In this document: in pieces, positions 10,741-24,362 of the stretch | How the letters are laid out: each line of letters opens with the position of its first letter | Numbering within the stretch: the first letter of the stretch is position 1 | Assembly: GCA_027627225.1 (NCBI GenBank) | Contig: CM051024.1 | Coordinates: 46,358,547-46,422,546 of the forward strand | From: Congeria kusceri | Taxonomy: Eukaryota > Mollusca > Bivalvia > Myida > Dreissenidae | Direction: 5' to 3' | Length of the DNA: 64,000 bases | Position numbers and translations under genes: made by a program | Notes under the pieces: model-generated | The model's input: the letters and a program-made list of their open reading frames with translations, nothing else | Told to the model about the DNA's origin: nothing | Databases searched by the model: none

Positions 10741-12390
10741 AAACAAGTTTCTTTGGAGAAGCCTGTCATAAAAGGCTGTTTCCTTGCAGTGTGCCTCCAC
10801 TTGGTCATAGACTACGCGTTCAAAAACCTTAGAGATGACAGTAGTATAGTCACTGGGCGATAGTTTTCAACTTTCGTCGTATCATTTTTCTTAAGTGGGA
10901 CTACTATAGCAGACTATAAATCCTGGGGAAAAGTGCCCTGAATAAGTGAGAAATTCATTAGATGGGCTAAAGGACTAGCAATCACAGCTGCACTGTCAAC
11001 AACAAACCGAGCAAGGATACCATCCAGTCCATTAGCCTTTTTGAGCTTAATATACTTAAGTATTTAAAGACTTTGGTTTCGGAAATAAGGGAAAAAGAAT
11101 GACTGAAGGAAATAGCACCCTTTCGTGAGAAAAAATCTCTGGAAAAACTATTCGCCAAACTTAAAGAACGGTAGAGGCAGCTTGGAGACTAAGTTTGCTG
11201 CAACAATTGTATAGAAAGTGTTAAAGCTCTCTGCCACTTTTGACTTATCAAAGCACAACACATCGCCTATTAAAAGACCAATATTTTATTTAAATGAACC
11301 GGCATAACGTTTTTGGACGACATACATAGGTTTTTAAGTGTTTGCAACAAAGATTTGAATCACTTTTACATTCTCTGCAAGTTTCATAAAAATAGTTTGC
11401 CTTAGCTTTCTCGATAATGGTATGGGCATGGTTTCGCATATGTTTGGAAATTTCATAATTTTGCTCTGTTTTCTCATGCTTGTAAGCTTGGAAAGCTTTT
11501 TTTCCGTTCTTTTATACACTGCAAGACCTCACTTCTTAGCCAGGCTTCAGAGCGTTGTTCTGTACGTATTTAGTTCAGATAAGAAAATCGAATGAAAGTT
11601 TTACCAAGCCTCATTTACGTTTCCACTAAGCAATACAGAACTCCAATCTGTGGATATCAAGTACTGTTCCAATTGTTTTTTTATGGTTCTTTAAAAAAAA
11701 TTGATAGTGTTATGTTTGCAAATGATATCTTTGGATATCTTTTGCATACAATATGCCTAAAATGATCACTAAAAGTAGTATTTACAACTCGAGATTGTGT
11801 CCCTTTATGGACATCGGAAGCAACACTCAAATCAACGACAGTGGGCGAGGTTTTACCTATGCGAGTGGAATCAATTGTTTCAAATCAAGCATAGTCTTAA
11901 AATATTTCAAAGAAGCGTTTTGGCAAAACACATCAGTGTCATAATCCTCTAAAATGTATGTTTAAAGTTCACAAAAGTGTGAAGTACCTGTACAAGTATG
12001 TTCTAAAATATGATAAAAATCAGATTGTTTTGGTTGTCGGTATACAACTGAAATTATAACTGGTTAAGATTAAGATAATACAAGTTTTATCCAGACAGCT
12101 TCAAGATCTTCTTGATGTAAGTGATCCCGTGTTTTGAATGCAATGTCAGAACGTATATATAGAAGTACACCTTAGCCAGGGCGATGTCTGTCTTTGCCTA
12201 ATATACTGTAGCCGTTTATGAAAAGTTCTGAATCAAAGACTCTGCTGTCAAGTCAGGATTAAGTAATGGCAATACACGCTGCATTTGTTTCACATGCCAG
12301 TAGACGGAGCTTATTAAGCTTTGGAAGAAGGCTTCTAACAGTTATATGTATAAACTATTAAGTGTAGTCCACTGAATATTTTGAAATGTG
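10741..12390 (-). pseudogene. LINE remnant: AP-endonuclease plus first part of reverse transcriptase
   Basis: Translated in pieces on the minus strand, this shows an endonuclease region (12.25-12.0 kb: DRHRPG, YIRSDIAFKTRDHLHQEDLE, VVYRQPKQSDFYHIL), a linker with KHMRNHAHTIIEKAKANYFYE (11.45-11.37 kb), and the start of an RT (11.03-10.85 kb: ANGLDGILARFVVDSAAV, PLAHLMNFSLIQGTFPQDL, PLKKNDTTKVENYRPVTIL). Many stops and frame changes separate the pieces. The RT ends after the NYRP and FERVVYDQVEA-like region, so the catalytic YxDD part is missing. The RT start resembles the CR1/Jockey group of non-LTR elements. It is a dead, truncated copy. Confidence 0.75.
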
Positions 12391-15300
12391 AATATGGACT
12401 ACTGTTAGATGATTTCATTGGCCCTGGGCATGGGTGGACATCCCCACACAGTAATAAAACTCGGATATACTGAGACACGACGACTAGCGTTGAAGAGAAT
12501 GTGATACGAAAGGTGGCTCCAGGAAATAGATGTAGATAACTGTCCTAAATGAAAACCATTCGAGTAGGTGTACAATAAAGAATTCTCCTGTACATGGCAT
12601 TTGAGCATTGACAAATATGATGAATAATACGGGTTGTATTTTTTAAGACTTGCATTTTTATCACATACAGTTCTGCAACTGTAAAATAGTGTGTTTATTT
12701 TGTAAACGAATGTTTATGCGCATAATGTAAACAAAAACCTCTCCGGGTGGTCATAAATCAGTATACGGAATAAAGCCCAGCTTTTAAAAAACGAATCGTA
12801 ATATTATGAAGGAATTTGGTGGTGGGTCATTCAATGAACATATCAGTGAGATATGTTTGATATCAAGCCAGTAGTTTCTGACATGAATATTTATTTAAAA
12901 AAAACAACCAATGAGCTAAAAGGCCCGTACCCTGGCGGCCATGTTTTTGAACTTTTCAAAATTATTTGAATGAATTGGTTAATGGGTCATCATAGGAACA
13001 TAGGAACGTATAGTCCATTAGTTTCAGAACAGAAGATTCTTCATTTTAGTTTAATTTAAACATTTTGTGCTTGTTGTGAAGCATCGAAACTGCGACTCAT
13101 TGGTTATAAAGTCCATGCATTACCATTTTACAACCAAACCGCTAAAATGTCTAAGTCGGTTACGCGACCGGCTTTTATCGCAAACACACGCCCTTATCAA
13201 ATTCAGCACTTGTAAGTAGGTTGCGCACCACGTGTGTTTCTTTTTCTTAGTTAAGTGCCCGTACAACTAGGGCTTTCTAACACATTACGGCCTTTAAATT
13301 GGTCCGATCTATATAACATTTCTTGAATTAATAAATTCTAGTGGAATTTGCAAGGGAAGTAAATATCTTAACAATTGAGAAGCTATAATAGTTACAGGTT
13401 TAATGTCTTTTCGGACCTGAAAAGGATTAAAATGTATGCATAATACAACTTGGACTTTACGTTTCTCTTACAGGAACCGTCAGTGAAAGTAATGCATGTG
13501 TCTGTATTTTCTCTGTGTATTTTACATTATTTATAAACTGACCTCTTTCAGTTGCTGTTTAGACGTATATTTTCATGCGCCAAATGTCTTTGTTTTTAAA
13601 ACGGATGGTCTGCTTCGACTTTGCATTAGATGTTGAAGATATGCAAGTTTAGAATCTGTGTTGCAAATTGTAGAATAAAGTGTTACTATTCTAATTTAAG
13701 AATATTACTTTTTCTTAACCCTATGTGCAGTAATGCTCTCAGGTCAGTTGGTTCATGTTGTGACTTATGGTTTTTGGTTGCGTTTGAGGCTGTGCAAAGG
13801 AAGTTGCTGCATCCTGCAACAACAACAGTGAAACAAACCAGTGTAAACATGTAAGTTTAGTTTGAATCTTTGATCATTTGTTTTACATCCTTGACTGGTA
13901 TAAATAATAGAGACAAATGGCTTTCGAGGCTTTTGTGATTAAGTTGAGCTTAAAGAGAAAACTACGTAGAAATTTAGTCGTGAGAGATAGTCACGGAAGT
14001 TACCCTGTTAGGACTTTAAGGGGATTTTTACTTGTGGTATTGTGGGTGAGAGGTGCTATGTTAATTTCGATACATGAAATATCTATGGGGTGTAATTAAT
14101 TTGTATCGTAGTGTAAAAATAAAACGTTATGTTTAAAGACTCTTATGTGTTTCATAAAATTAGGGACAATTCCGCACCGTTCAGTACAGTTAAAATTTTA
14201 TAACATATGTCATTTTAGTGTCAAACTTAGTAATTCCATGTGTACTACAGCTTGTGTTACAACCACAGAGTTTGCTTGCGCGGTTTGGATATAGATAATT
14301 CCTTACAGCGGTGTTTTACCAGTGAATTATATTGTGTCATTTTATGATTTCGTTCCTAAATCAAAAGGAAATGTGAAGGCGAGCTATCACAACTCGTATT
14401 TAGTCGTTTTTCTTGTTTTAGCCTTCTGAACCTTTGTCACATAGTCCGGCATCTTCTTAAATACGAAAGCTTTCTGTGTTTCGTAATTTGCTTTTAATTT
14501 TATCTTGACTTTCTCTGTTTTGGAATACACGAAGTGAGTGGGGCCATGGTTGTTTAAAGTAGAGGATATTAAGAGCGACGTGTTTCCTATTCGTCGGCGT
14601 TAAGCTACGCACTTGTTTGTAAAGTTGACTGCGGTGGAGATTCTGAAAAATTTTCAAGTCGTAAAAATCGCAAATAAGCTACGCGCTTATAATTGTATAG
14701 TTATCTGCGGATATGGACTTCGTTAATTTTTGACACGAGGTTGTTTATTGAAGCCATAATAATGTTCCTAACTTGATAATTGACATACAGAATGGTGCTG
14801 CAAATTTTTCGCAAGATGAAATTGGCAAACAATAGGAGAGACGTCTGTGATAAAACCTGTCGCTCCCTATGAAAGGTTTTAGTATAATTGGTGTTAATTG
14901 CCAATACTTATACAGTTGACATAAATTATCCGTCGTAAAACATAGAATCACATTTTAATTCCGTTTCTGAAAATGTCTGAAAATATAGAGGCGCAATTTT
15001 TTTTTTTCAACATTTTTGTGGGTGTCCGAAAACTTAGTGTGTCTGAAAACATAGAATAAATACGGTATGCGTTCGAATAAAAACAAGCAAAATTCACAGA
15101 GCGCAATATAATACATTCTTGGTTGCTTGTTCGTAACTGTTCGGTAGTTGCTAATATCTAATACCTCAGGTGTAGTACATAAATATGTTTGGTTCCTTTA
15201 GCTCAACTTCTAGTAGAAAACAAGAACATATCAGCCTTTCATTCAGAACTGAGTTAGTTCACTGACACGTCAACCTTCTAAAACATAAACATGTCATAAC

Positions 15301-16120
15301 TGTTTGGACGCCAGTCGATGCTCAGCACTGTGTATATTCTGCTGTTGTTAAGAGCGGCATATGCAGAACACGAATTTTCTTCATTTGTGTGGCATTCATT
15401 TTATTAAAATGGTTAAGGAAACCCTCCAAGACGCCAGAGATTCAGATTCTTTTTCTGTCTGTAATATTTACATGTAAACACTGTGTAATCAAATCGCATT
15501 ACCAATAACTTGTTTCAAAAGCTGTCATTGGCCAGTATCGACTAAGGTTTCTCAATATTTTCGCCTCTTATAACAACATTCAAGTTTGCAAATGCAGTAC
15601 ATAAGGTGTAATAGGCATCATGACTCCAAGTTGTGCAAAGGCACTGAAACGATAGTTGTTTGACAATGTTACCAGAAACTTATTTGAGTTAGTGTTTCTT
15701 ACTAGTATCTTCCCCATTGAGATTTCTTCGAGCTTAATCCGGAACGACTCAAACCATATGCCTCCACACATATTGCTGCAGCTTTGAGGCTCGGGCATTT
15801 TTTTTATCGTTGATGCTATACCGGAACATCTTGGATGTTGTCTCAACCGATGTGTCCGCTAAAAGGACCCTGTGGTTCTTTGTCAATGTCCTTGTTACTT
15901 ATATTTCTGCAATTCACAAAAATCACCGTGGATTACTATACCAACGTAGTTATTTCGAGAGACGAAATCATCGATTCGTACAGGTAGTGTGTAAATAAGG
16001 ATTCCTGCACTTCTCTTACTGTGTGCAAGTTTTTATAAGGAAGAACACATATTCAATATTGCGAATTATGCGATAAGAGCGCATTCGGGGTTTTGTCTAG
16101 TACAAAGTATATAACAACGA
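12391..16120. other. Non-coding stretch, nothing certain
   Basis: The first few hundred bases may be decayed upstream LINE sequence. A box ctggcggccatgtttttgaa lies at about 12933. Open frames of 60-88 codons at 13630, 13917, 14457, 14701, 15580 and 15810 show no recognisable domain and are unlikely to be genes. No RNA gene was recognised. Confidence 0.3.
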
Positions 16121-16960
16121 CGGTAGATCGACAATAGCATTTGCAAAAATAAATTTCATTTACAGACAACAAATATTGAAGCACACGATGAACTTGTTTC
16201 TATAAACGGTTGACAAATATATATATACTTTTAATATATTAACAGTGGTCATCGATGACACTTTCGCGGGCCAAAGAATATTAGTAGTAGTAGTAAAATC
16301 GATATGAATGAAATGTACATAAAGTACCGTTACGCGCAATCGCAACCTTGATAAAAGATCGGGTAGCGTAAGGAAATTTTATTGAAGTGCGCGATTGTGT
16401 TCGAACCCTGCTGGAACCATGTACCCAATGTTGTTTTTTGGCTTTGCACACATTTTTCTTAACAATTCAATCAATACATACTGGATACTAGAACAAAATA
16501 TTCTAAATCAATGGGAATATCTCTTTTATTAACATGGACAATACAGTCGATATGCCACTTAAATCGGTGGATCTCAACAAATACGGACGTTATTGAAGTC
16601 GCTATAATAGTGTATTTGTTACAAAGAGATTTTTTTTGACTCAAACTATTATATGTGTAATGAGAGGTTAGCTTACTGGGGCGTATCGACGGCAGATCGA
16701 CAATAACATTTGGAAAAGTTCATTTACAGAGAATTAATGCTAAAGCATAATTAAATACAATCGTTTTGTTTCTATAAACATTTAGACATGTACACGATGA
16801 ACCATTACGCGCATGCAAACCATTGATTTATAGTGAGGTTTTCATTGAAGTGTTCGATTATGTAGGCGTGAGATTGAATCATACTATAATCGTTTGTCAC
16901 AAAACATTTTTGTCTTTGTTGTGTTCTCTTAACGATTCCATCACTATATTTGTGCTACCT
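16121..16960 (+). repeat. Diverged direct duplication of about 300-360 bp units
   Basis: Unit 1 begins cggtagatcgacaatagcat at 16121 and unit 2 begins cggcagatcgacaataacat near 16689. Both continue through catttacag, tgtttctataaac, cgttacgcgca or cattacgcgca, ttttattgaagtg or tttcattgaagtg, and the ttcttaacaattcaatca or tcttaacgattccatca region. Differences and small indels are frequent, so the duplication is old. No coding function is seen. Confidence 0.6.
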
Positions 16961-17008
16961 GAAAAATATTTTCGAGAAAAATAAGAATTTATCTTATTTT
17001 AATATGCG

Positions 17009-17009
<1 letters not shown>

Positions 17010-17045
<36 letters not shown>
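17010..17045. repeat. (TA)n microsatellite
   Basis: An uninterrupted run of alternating t and a of about 34 bases ending just before 17046. Confidence 0.9.
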
Positions 17046-17049
<4 letters not shown>

Positions 17050-17319
17050 ACTACCGTAGATATCCCCCTGTATGGGGTACATATATTTCACTCACGTGCA
17101 TGTGCTACCATCGCAATTACATTAAGTAGAACATGGCAGTTTGGTGACAGCTTAAGTGAAATTCAACGAAAGTCAATGACTGTAGCTTGTTACCTTGGAA
17201 TATGCATAGCCTGTACTGTACAGATCTCTGTCTCATTTTCCGTCAGAATCATTTTACTGCCGCAGCTGAAACATAGACAAACTGCATTGTATTTTTTTAA
17301 AATTTCAAATTATGCTGCT

Positions 17320-18265
17320 TGACCCTATTACCGGTGTACTTAACATTCGATTGAAGTTGTAAATTGTATGATCCTATAATTTACATAAATGTTACATATT
17401 TGAAATATTGCATATGTGATCGTATTTCGTTTATTTGACCTTGTTGTCTAACCATGTCATGGCCGCCATATTTGTTTGTGATGTTACCTATTACCGCTGC
17501 ATATATAAAATTCACACACAGTTTTACTACACTAAGCTTCCGCATGCTGACTCATTTAGAATACTGCAGAAAACAACTAAGATTATGATGTATCATTTTG
17601 AATTCATATTTGTGACCTTTAATGGAGAAAACAATGACTTGCTGAATATATGGGTTGAAAAGATTCCGCCCCTTAATGCGGTTTCTGGAAATTCAAATCG
17701 ACAGTTTTATTCTAAATATGCTATAAAATCAAATCAACACTGTACATACTCAGCTGAAGCGGTTTTCATGTATTTATATAGCTATAGCTATATGTTGCAA
17801 ATAGAAATAAAATAGACATAAAATCATTTCAGACTTCCTACCTTTCCACGGTCAAGTTGACGTTTCTAATTGAAATTTCATTGATTTATCAGAATGGTCA
17901 GAAGTTTAGTTTAGTAGAATAAGCAGCTTATGCAAGTGAGGTAAGTGGATTTTGGGATTTGATTACGTCATGTATTAATTTGGTACGCTTGAGATGTGGT
18001 GATTTGTCATGTTCTTGATAAAATGGGGGAGATTTAATGTCTGAAAACACGATCATTTGGGCAAAAGTGGAATAGCTTGAACTAATTATTGTATTATTTC
18101 TTTATCTATGTACATTTTAGGACAAAATTGTTTTCATTTTTCGTTAGATAACAGTTGGCGCGAACGATTGTCTAAAAACGAAACCGGATATGACTATCCT
18201 AGGCATGGTAAACATACAAAAATCGGAATACCCCGGTAAAACGTATATACCGGTAATAGGGTCAT
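17320..18265. mobile_element. 0.95-kb candidate TIR element
   Basis: gaccctattaccggt at 17321-17335 is matched by its complement accggtaatagggtc at 18250-18264, giving an inverted pair of about 17 bp. The 126-codon frame inside (17435-17815) contains no recognised domain. Just outside the right end agggtcattgagaatacctgtt is present twice in tandem (18257-18302). The TIR is short, so this is a tentative call. Confidence 0.45.
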
Positions 18266-20048
18266 TGAGAATACCTGTTAGGGTCATTGAGAATACCTGT
18301 TGTATTTGTTTTTGTATACACGTAGCAGTATAGTATAGATCTAGATATTTTCACTCGTGGCGCTCTATGATCACGAGTGAAATAAAATACGATCTTACAC
18401 CGAATTCATAAATTTTCTTTTTATTTTATGCTGTTGGACAATAAATAAATAAAATTGCGCGAGATAAGCTTAAACGTCACAATTTCGTGTATTCTAATGA
18501 TTCCAAAACTGTCACTCGTAAGTATGATGAATTCTATACAAAGAGTGTGACGTCACTGCTTTCGTCTAAGCGACACCTGGTGGACACAATAAGTATGGCG
18601 AGAAAAAAGTGCTATTTTTGTGAATCGTTGTCGATAAATTATAATTTTGTTGAATTTTATAATGTTTTTTTATGTAAAAACATGCATGTACACACTGTAC
18701 ATGTATATAAATTTGCTCCTACAGTGAAAATATAAAATTTTATTTCACCAATGAAATTTGAAATTTCACTGAAAAGCATAGATCTATAATAAATAGAAAA
18801 TAATTGAAGTAAAACTTTAATTTACGGCAATTAAAGCAAGCATGCTTGTAAATACAAACGAGCAACTAGAATGAACTTGGAAAGCGCAGACATCCACTAA
18901 GGCAGCGCATTCTCGAATGGTTGTGTAACTGATGAGTTATATTCGTATATACATCTTAATGTGAAAATTTGCACAGTCAAACAATAATAAAGAATCTGTT
19001 GAAAAATCAGTTGGATCCAGACGGTGGTCAGGCTCACAACCAAACAAACAACCTGGTTTACAATGCAGTGGGGACTCCGTCTGGACAGTAAGTGATGGGT
19101 TAAAGGTTGAGAATTGGAATAAGGAATCTGTAAACGACCTAACTGAGGTTTTGGTACTTAATTAAAGTTTTCTTACGTGGTTTTCACGAATCTTTTAGAG
19201 TCATCTAACTTGGATCGTTAAGAATGTGCCGTTATGGAATTTGACCGTACTTATATTTTTATCGCATCGCATAGTTATCAATAACAAAATTGCCTTGTAA
19301 TTATTCATATGGCTAATTAAAGACAATAGTGCTTAAGCGTTTTAACTAATTTATTTCAACTCCAAATGCATTTATCAAATGATGGTGGAATAAAGCAGGA
19401 ACAAAACACTATTTTAAGAAAGCACAATCATGCAATAACTATGCATAAACATGAACTCATTGTTTACTTAAATAATCCTTCACGAGAATGAATAAATAAT
19501 TATATTTATCACTTAGACCATTTGTTTTGATTATTAAGCTATTAACATGGCCATTTACGGATAATCAACGTGTATAAATTGAGCACTAATTACTATTCAT
19601 TTAAATCTTTGAAACAATAAATGTTAAAATTAATGTGAAAAAAATATCAACAACAGTTAAACAGAAAACCACGTGATGAGTAAGTAAACAAGATAACGTT
19701 AATATGTATTTTTATTACCTACTTTACTATATAAAAGATAAATAAGCGTGTTTAACTGTTTACCACTTTGCTAAAACAAGCTCCTTCCAATATCCAACAT
19801 TTTGTAATGTTTCATGGTTTTGTTTCGTTGCCCTCATTATTATTCAAAAGGAGCAACCTGCGCAGAACGTTGCGCAATGTAACTTTTAAGTAACACTGAC
19901 TGCTACTGACTGTTACAAGCAGCTAGGACTCAGGATAATGATTGTTCTATTTTGAGTTATGTGATTCACAACTATCATAATATTAGATTTCATGGAAAAT
20001 AAAACAATTCAATATCGTTTTTATTTATTATTAGAAGTAGGTAATAAA
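18266..20048. other. Non-coding stretch with one strong hairpin
   Basis: At 18349-18382 tttcactcgtg pairs perfectly with cacgagtgaaa (11-bp stem, 12-base loop). A weaker inverted pair tccagacgg and ccgtctgga lies at 19016-19085. No gene is recognised; the 82-codon frame at 18487 is AT-rich and featureless. Confidence 0.4.
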
Positions 20049-20219
20049 ACAGATATTTCATTGTCATTTTGGAACAGTCAAATTGTTCCCGTCAGTATCG
20101 GGGGCAACATTTTTAACTGTTGCCCTCGGCCTAACGGCCTCGGGGCAACAGTTCAAAATATGCCCCCTCTACTTCAGGAAAACAATTTTACTGTTCCCAA
20201 ATGCCAATGAAATATCTGT
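20049..20219. mobile_element. Foldback palindrome with about 80-bp arms
   Basis: The outer ends are cagatatttcattg and its exact complement caatgaaatatctg. Moving inward, ggaacagtcaaattgttccc pairs with a ggaaaacaattttactgttccc stretch, and gggggcaacatttttaactgttgccc pairs with a ggggcaacagttcaaaatatgcccc stretch. The centre is ggcctaacggcc. The whole 171 bp can fold into one long imperfect hairpin. The open frame read through it (19992-20210) is a by-product. Confidence 0.7.
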
Positions 20220-20293
20220 ATAATGTGCGTCGAGGCAATGCGGATTGCAAAAGGACTTTAAAAATTCGTATTCTACACGCTCAGGTGACAGGA

Positions 20294-20462
20294 CATGATT
20301 ATTCTAGTGTATGTTGGCAATTCGCACACGCACCGAACTTCAAGTCCGTGTAAAAATGTCAAAACTCGAATTTGATGTTACGTTTAACTTGAGAAGATAT
20401 AAAAAAAAATATTATGAAATACGGAACGTGTACACACTAACCAACATACAATGAATAATCAT
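20294..20462. mobile_element. Short MITE-like inverted repeat unit (about 170 bp)
   Basis: catgattattctagtgtatgttgg at the left is matched by ccaacatacaatgaataatcat at the right with about 2 differences plus a small indel. The interior is AT-rich and non-coding. Confidence 0.55.
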
Positions 20463-20724
20463 ACACTAACATGCGTGTTCTAAAAACCTGGCCTACCATT
20501 TGTCATTCAGTGGTGTATCTGGCTCGAGAGTACATGCTATCTATTTTTTCTTTTGAGGTTTACTTTCGGATATGCAGTTCAACATTAGTTCCTTTTTATT
20601 CATTCCTCTTCCTGTTCCGTCCCGGATGCGTCTTCTACTTTATCTTAAATATCAAAAACACAACATTTTCTGCTGTCAAAGTTAATATGTAACCGTTTAT
20701 AAAATCGATATGTTATAGTTATCT

Positions 20725-21180
20725 CGAAATAAAAAGATAGAAAGATTTATTTCGGTAAAGCAGTACAGAATACATGTATAAATAAAATATTATATGAAGT
20801 CATTAAAATAATTACAAAATGAGCATCAAATAGACTTGACATGTACACCAAGAATGACACAATAAAGAGCAAGCCCTTATTTCCATTGTGGTCCTTGACA
20901 TGACATAGAGAAGCAAATGACAAATGATAGTTCTAACGTTAAATAAAATACATTTTAGACAAATATATTGCAACAGAAATAGAATAACTCATGTAAAGCA
21001 AGATGCAGTAACATTATTATCATGAATTGTTATCACAGTATTAATTTGAAAAACATGTGAAAATATCACAAAAAGTATTACTAACAATTTTATTTAAAAT
21101 ACACCAAAATGAATAAATTAAATAAATAAATAAATAATCATAAAAGAGGAAAGAACTTACCCGAGAGACAACTTGTGTAT
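20725..21180 (-). mobile_element. Probable LINE 3' tail, minus strand
   Basis: On the minus strand this reads as AT-rich non-coding sequence with ggaccacaatggaaataa and ends in ttaccgaaataaatctttc, the look of a non-LTR retrotransposon 3' UTR with an aataaa signal. It shares ggaccacaatggaaataa with the tail beside the LINE at 10.7 kb. No coding part is attached. Confidence 0.4.
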
Positions 21181-23248
21181 ATCTTCAACATCAGGATTGT
21201 TTCTTGTTAAAAGTCGTATTATTCCGGACCATTTAGGACTTTTGACGCTTTTTCGACCGAGAACATGGTGCAGTGCATATTAATGAATGAGTTCTCTTGT
21301 GGTAACACTATTTTTGGGAGCTTACGCTTATGGCTCTGCGCTATATTTAGATGGCGTCATAATCATCCGGATACTGATATATACCAATAAAGAGTTGGGT
21401 ATCCCTTCGTGATTTACTTCGAAAGTCGGTCGCATATCAAATAGTTACATGTGTTATTTACACAAAAGTGGTGTGTCTCCCGTGCATTGCTGTATCGTTA
21501 CTTTCAATGTGGGTGGTTAGGAGTTTTTCTTATAGACAACATCTGCTCTTATCTAATTTGCGACTGCATACCATGTTTATTACTGGTCGCTGCCTTCAAG
21601 TGGTATGCATTTCATAGAAGTAACATAACATATCATTTTTATATGTCGCCTTTAGTGGCAAGTATATTAACACAATGACCAGTTTTAGAACATCTCTAAT
21701 AAAGGCACTAGGCAAAAAACGCCGATAAATTCTTCTATTCCATTATGGAAGCCCAGGGGTATTTGATTCACTGACTTCTAACCGTTAAAAAAGTAAGAAG
21801 ATCGCCGAAGTATAGTCTTTTTATTACGGGTGACACCTTAGAAGCTATATGCACAATTTTGTTTAGCAATGTCGATGCTGAAATGTGTCAAACCTTTATA
21901 ACATTTTAAACTTTAGATAATGCTTACTTTGTTTGTTCTATCAGCTTAATATTTTTCGTGATCAATGTGACATCTCGTGAGAGAAACTATAAATTTGTTT
22001 GTTAGAAAAATAATTGATGGATTCTGACTTGATTTCGGCGTCTTTTGTTACAAATCATTATGTAAGTATAGCAACAAATCATTTGATGTCTTCAATATTT
22101 AATTTAAATGTCTTCTTTTTTGTACTATAACTCACAGCATTATTTTAAATTTCCCGAAGAAGCGTTTTATGTAAGTTTAAAATAATCTTTTGTTAATTTT
22201 AAAGTTATATTTGAATGATTAGTACAGTATTTATAGGGAAGTTTAATAAAATAATAATCAACATACGTAAAAAGCCTTCCAAAGGAAGGATTTCTTGGTA
22301 TTAGCAGTGATTACGAGTTGTTGCCTTCTTCCCGAGAGATGTATCAATAGAAGGGCAGGCAGTCTAGATTAATGGCAGCAAACGTCCCAAGGCGGTTGAC
22401 AGTCACCACTGCAATCACAAGTCAAATGTTTCAGGGTTGTTGTTCTTTAATTTCGTGTCAGTAATTAGTACAAAATAAAACATCTTGTCACATAGACAAT
22501 GTTAATAACAGTATCCGTATATAATTTCATGTAATTAATAATAATATTTATCCTGTACAATTGGCTATGCACTGATTGTTTTTCGCCAATAAAATTAGCT
22601 GTCTGTTATATCTCGAATTCTACTAGGGAACTACCGAGTATGTTTCTGTTTACACAATAAAAGTCCTTATATAATTATTTTACTGTTGTAGACCAATGTA
22701 CCCGGACTGTACACAGGCCCATTGGAAATATAACGTGACCGATTAGTTTGGTAATTTCCTGCCCTTATCACTACGTTTTAGGTCCAGACACGGGTCTACA
22801 ACGACCGAGACGGAAACGACCACAATTAACCAGTAGCAAAAACATAGATCGCTCCGCCTTTTTGTTTGCTTAAGGTTGTTTGTCCAAGGAAATGAAGTAA
22901 ATTGATAAAGATAATGCAATCATGCGCAATTATTTACCACTGAAATATATGTTGCAGCGATAATATTTTATCATTTTATTATGATGGAGTTATTAATTAT
23001 GATATAAATTGATAGAAATGTACGTTGTTATGTTTGCTTACTTAAAATCCCATGTTTTCTTTCAATAATTAGTACTACTAGAGACCAGTAGTCAGAAGTT
23101 TAGAGTAAAGTAGTTCAGTCAGCGTAATTCGTTCTGTTACCACCAACTAATCCATGTTGCACTTCAAATCAGTTTGAGTTCACCATTTTGCACGATGTTT
23201 TTTTATATGCAAATATAAATTGACCATTGGCGATTTTCTGAAGTACAG
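21181..23248. other. Non-coding stretch
   Basis: No gene is recognised. An inverted pair gttgtagacc (22685) and ggtctacaac (22793-22802) encloses about 100 bp and may be a small MITE remnant. The 75-codon frame at 21451 is hydrophobic but has no recognisable match. Confidence 0.3.
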
Positions 23249-23593
23249 CGAATCACGATTTCACGTCATTCGTTGTTCTTCGTTACATCTATACAGATGT
23301 TTATTTATAATTTTATTTTGTAAATAATTATATTATTTACAGGCAATTATATCTAGTAGCTTATAATTTCTATGTCGCGTTTGTATAACTGTTTAACTGT
23401 AATATATTTTATTTGTGTGTAAATTTGTATTTTGATATTTGTATTTATTTTCTTTGTATTTTTCCATTGTTATAAAGTCGGTACACAAAACCAACATGAA
23501 TCACGTTTTCAAGTCATTCGTTGTTCTTTGTTACATATATACAGATGTTTATTTATAATTTTATATTATAAATAATTATATTATTTACAGCCT
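23249..23593 (+). repeat. Pair of direct repeats of about 95 bp
   Basis: The block from cgaatcacgatttcacgtcattcg to aattatattatttacag at 23249-23343 recurs at 23497-23593 with about ten differences. Between them lies about 150 bp of AT-rich unique sequence. Each copy ends in tttacag. Confidence 0.7.
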
Positions 23594-23779
23594 TTGCACG
23601 AGTTATTGTTTTTCCCACCTTCGTCGCTTGAAAGTTAACTTATACCCAAACCAGGCAACATATAAACCCATAATTGGTCAATTCAGTCCTTGATTGACTC
23701 GTATGTACTGGTCAACTGCGATAGGAATAAAAGGCAAGTGGCTTTTATTCAGTATCTGAAATGAAGTTTGATTTTGACT

Positions 23780-24362
23780 TACATTCAATATGAAAGTTGC
23801 TCAGAACCTTTGTTCTTATGATAATTGGCCGAGCTCGAAAATGGTTCAAGTCTGTCAATAAACATGGCCGCCAGGACGGAGGGGTGGGGCAGTTTTCATA
23901 ATTGAGCTAAAGAAAAAGCGTGTGAACGCTCTGGAAGTCACATTTGTTTGCCCAATCAACATGAAACTTGCTCAGAACAATTGTTCATATGATATCTTGG
24001 TCGAGGAAAAAATGATTTCGGTCCGTTGAAAAACATGGCTGCCAGGGTAGGGGAGGGGTTTCAGTTTTCCTTATATGGATATATTGAAACTTTTTAAAAG
24101 CTTGTGAACACTCTAGAGGCAACATTTGTATCCCAATCATCAGGAAACTTTCTCAGAACATTTGTCGCAATGATATATCGTAAAAGTTCGAACCCACGTC
24201 ACATGTGGTAAAATACTAGGTCAGCAGGCCAAATTGAACACAACAAGAGTGCGAACAATCTAGAGGCCGCATTTTCAGCCGAATCTTCATGTAACTTGCT
24301 CAAAACAGTTTAATTCCCTAGCACCTCAGGTGAGCGACTTAGGGCCTTATGGCCCTCTTGTA
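23780..24362 (+). repeat. Tandem array B, about 3.5 monomers of 160-175 bp
   Basis: The recurring blocks are catgaaacttgctcagaaca, gatatcttggtcgag, aaacatggccgccaggg and gtgaacgctctagaggc. The right end is cacctcaggtgagcgacttagggccttatggccctcttgt, with a 6-bp stem agggcc/ggccct. The same end motif is common in molluscan repeats. No ORF is meaningful here. Confidence 0.75.

Noticed and set aside
17435..17815. A 126-codon gene
   Set aside because: No recognisable domain; it lies inside a candidate TIR element and has typical AT-rich chance composition.
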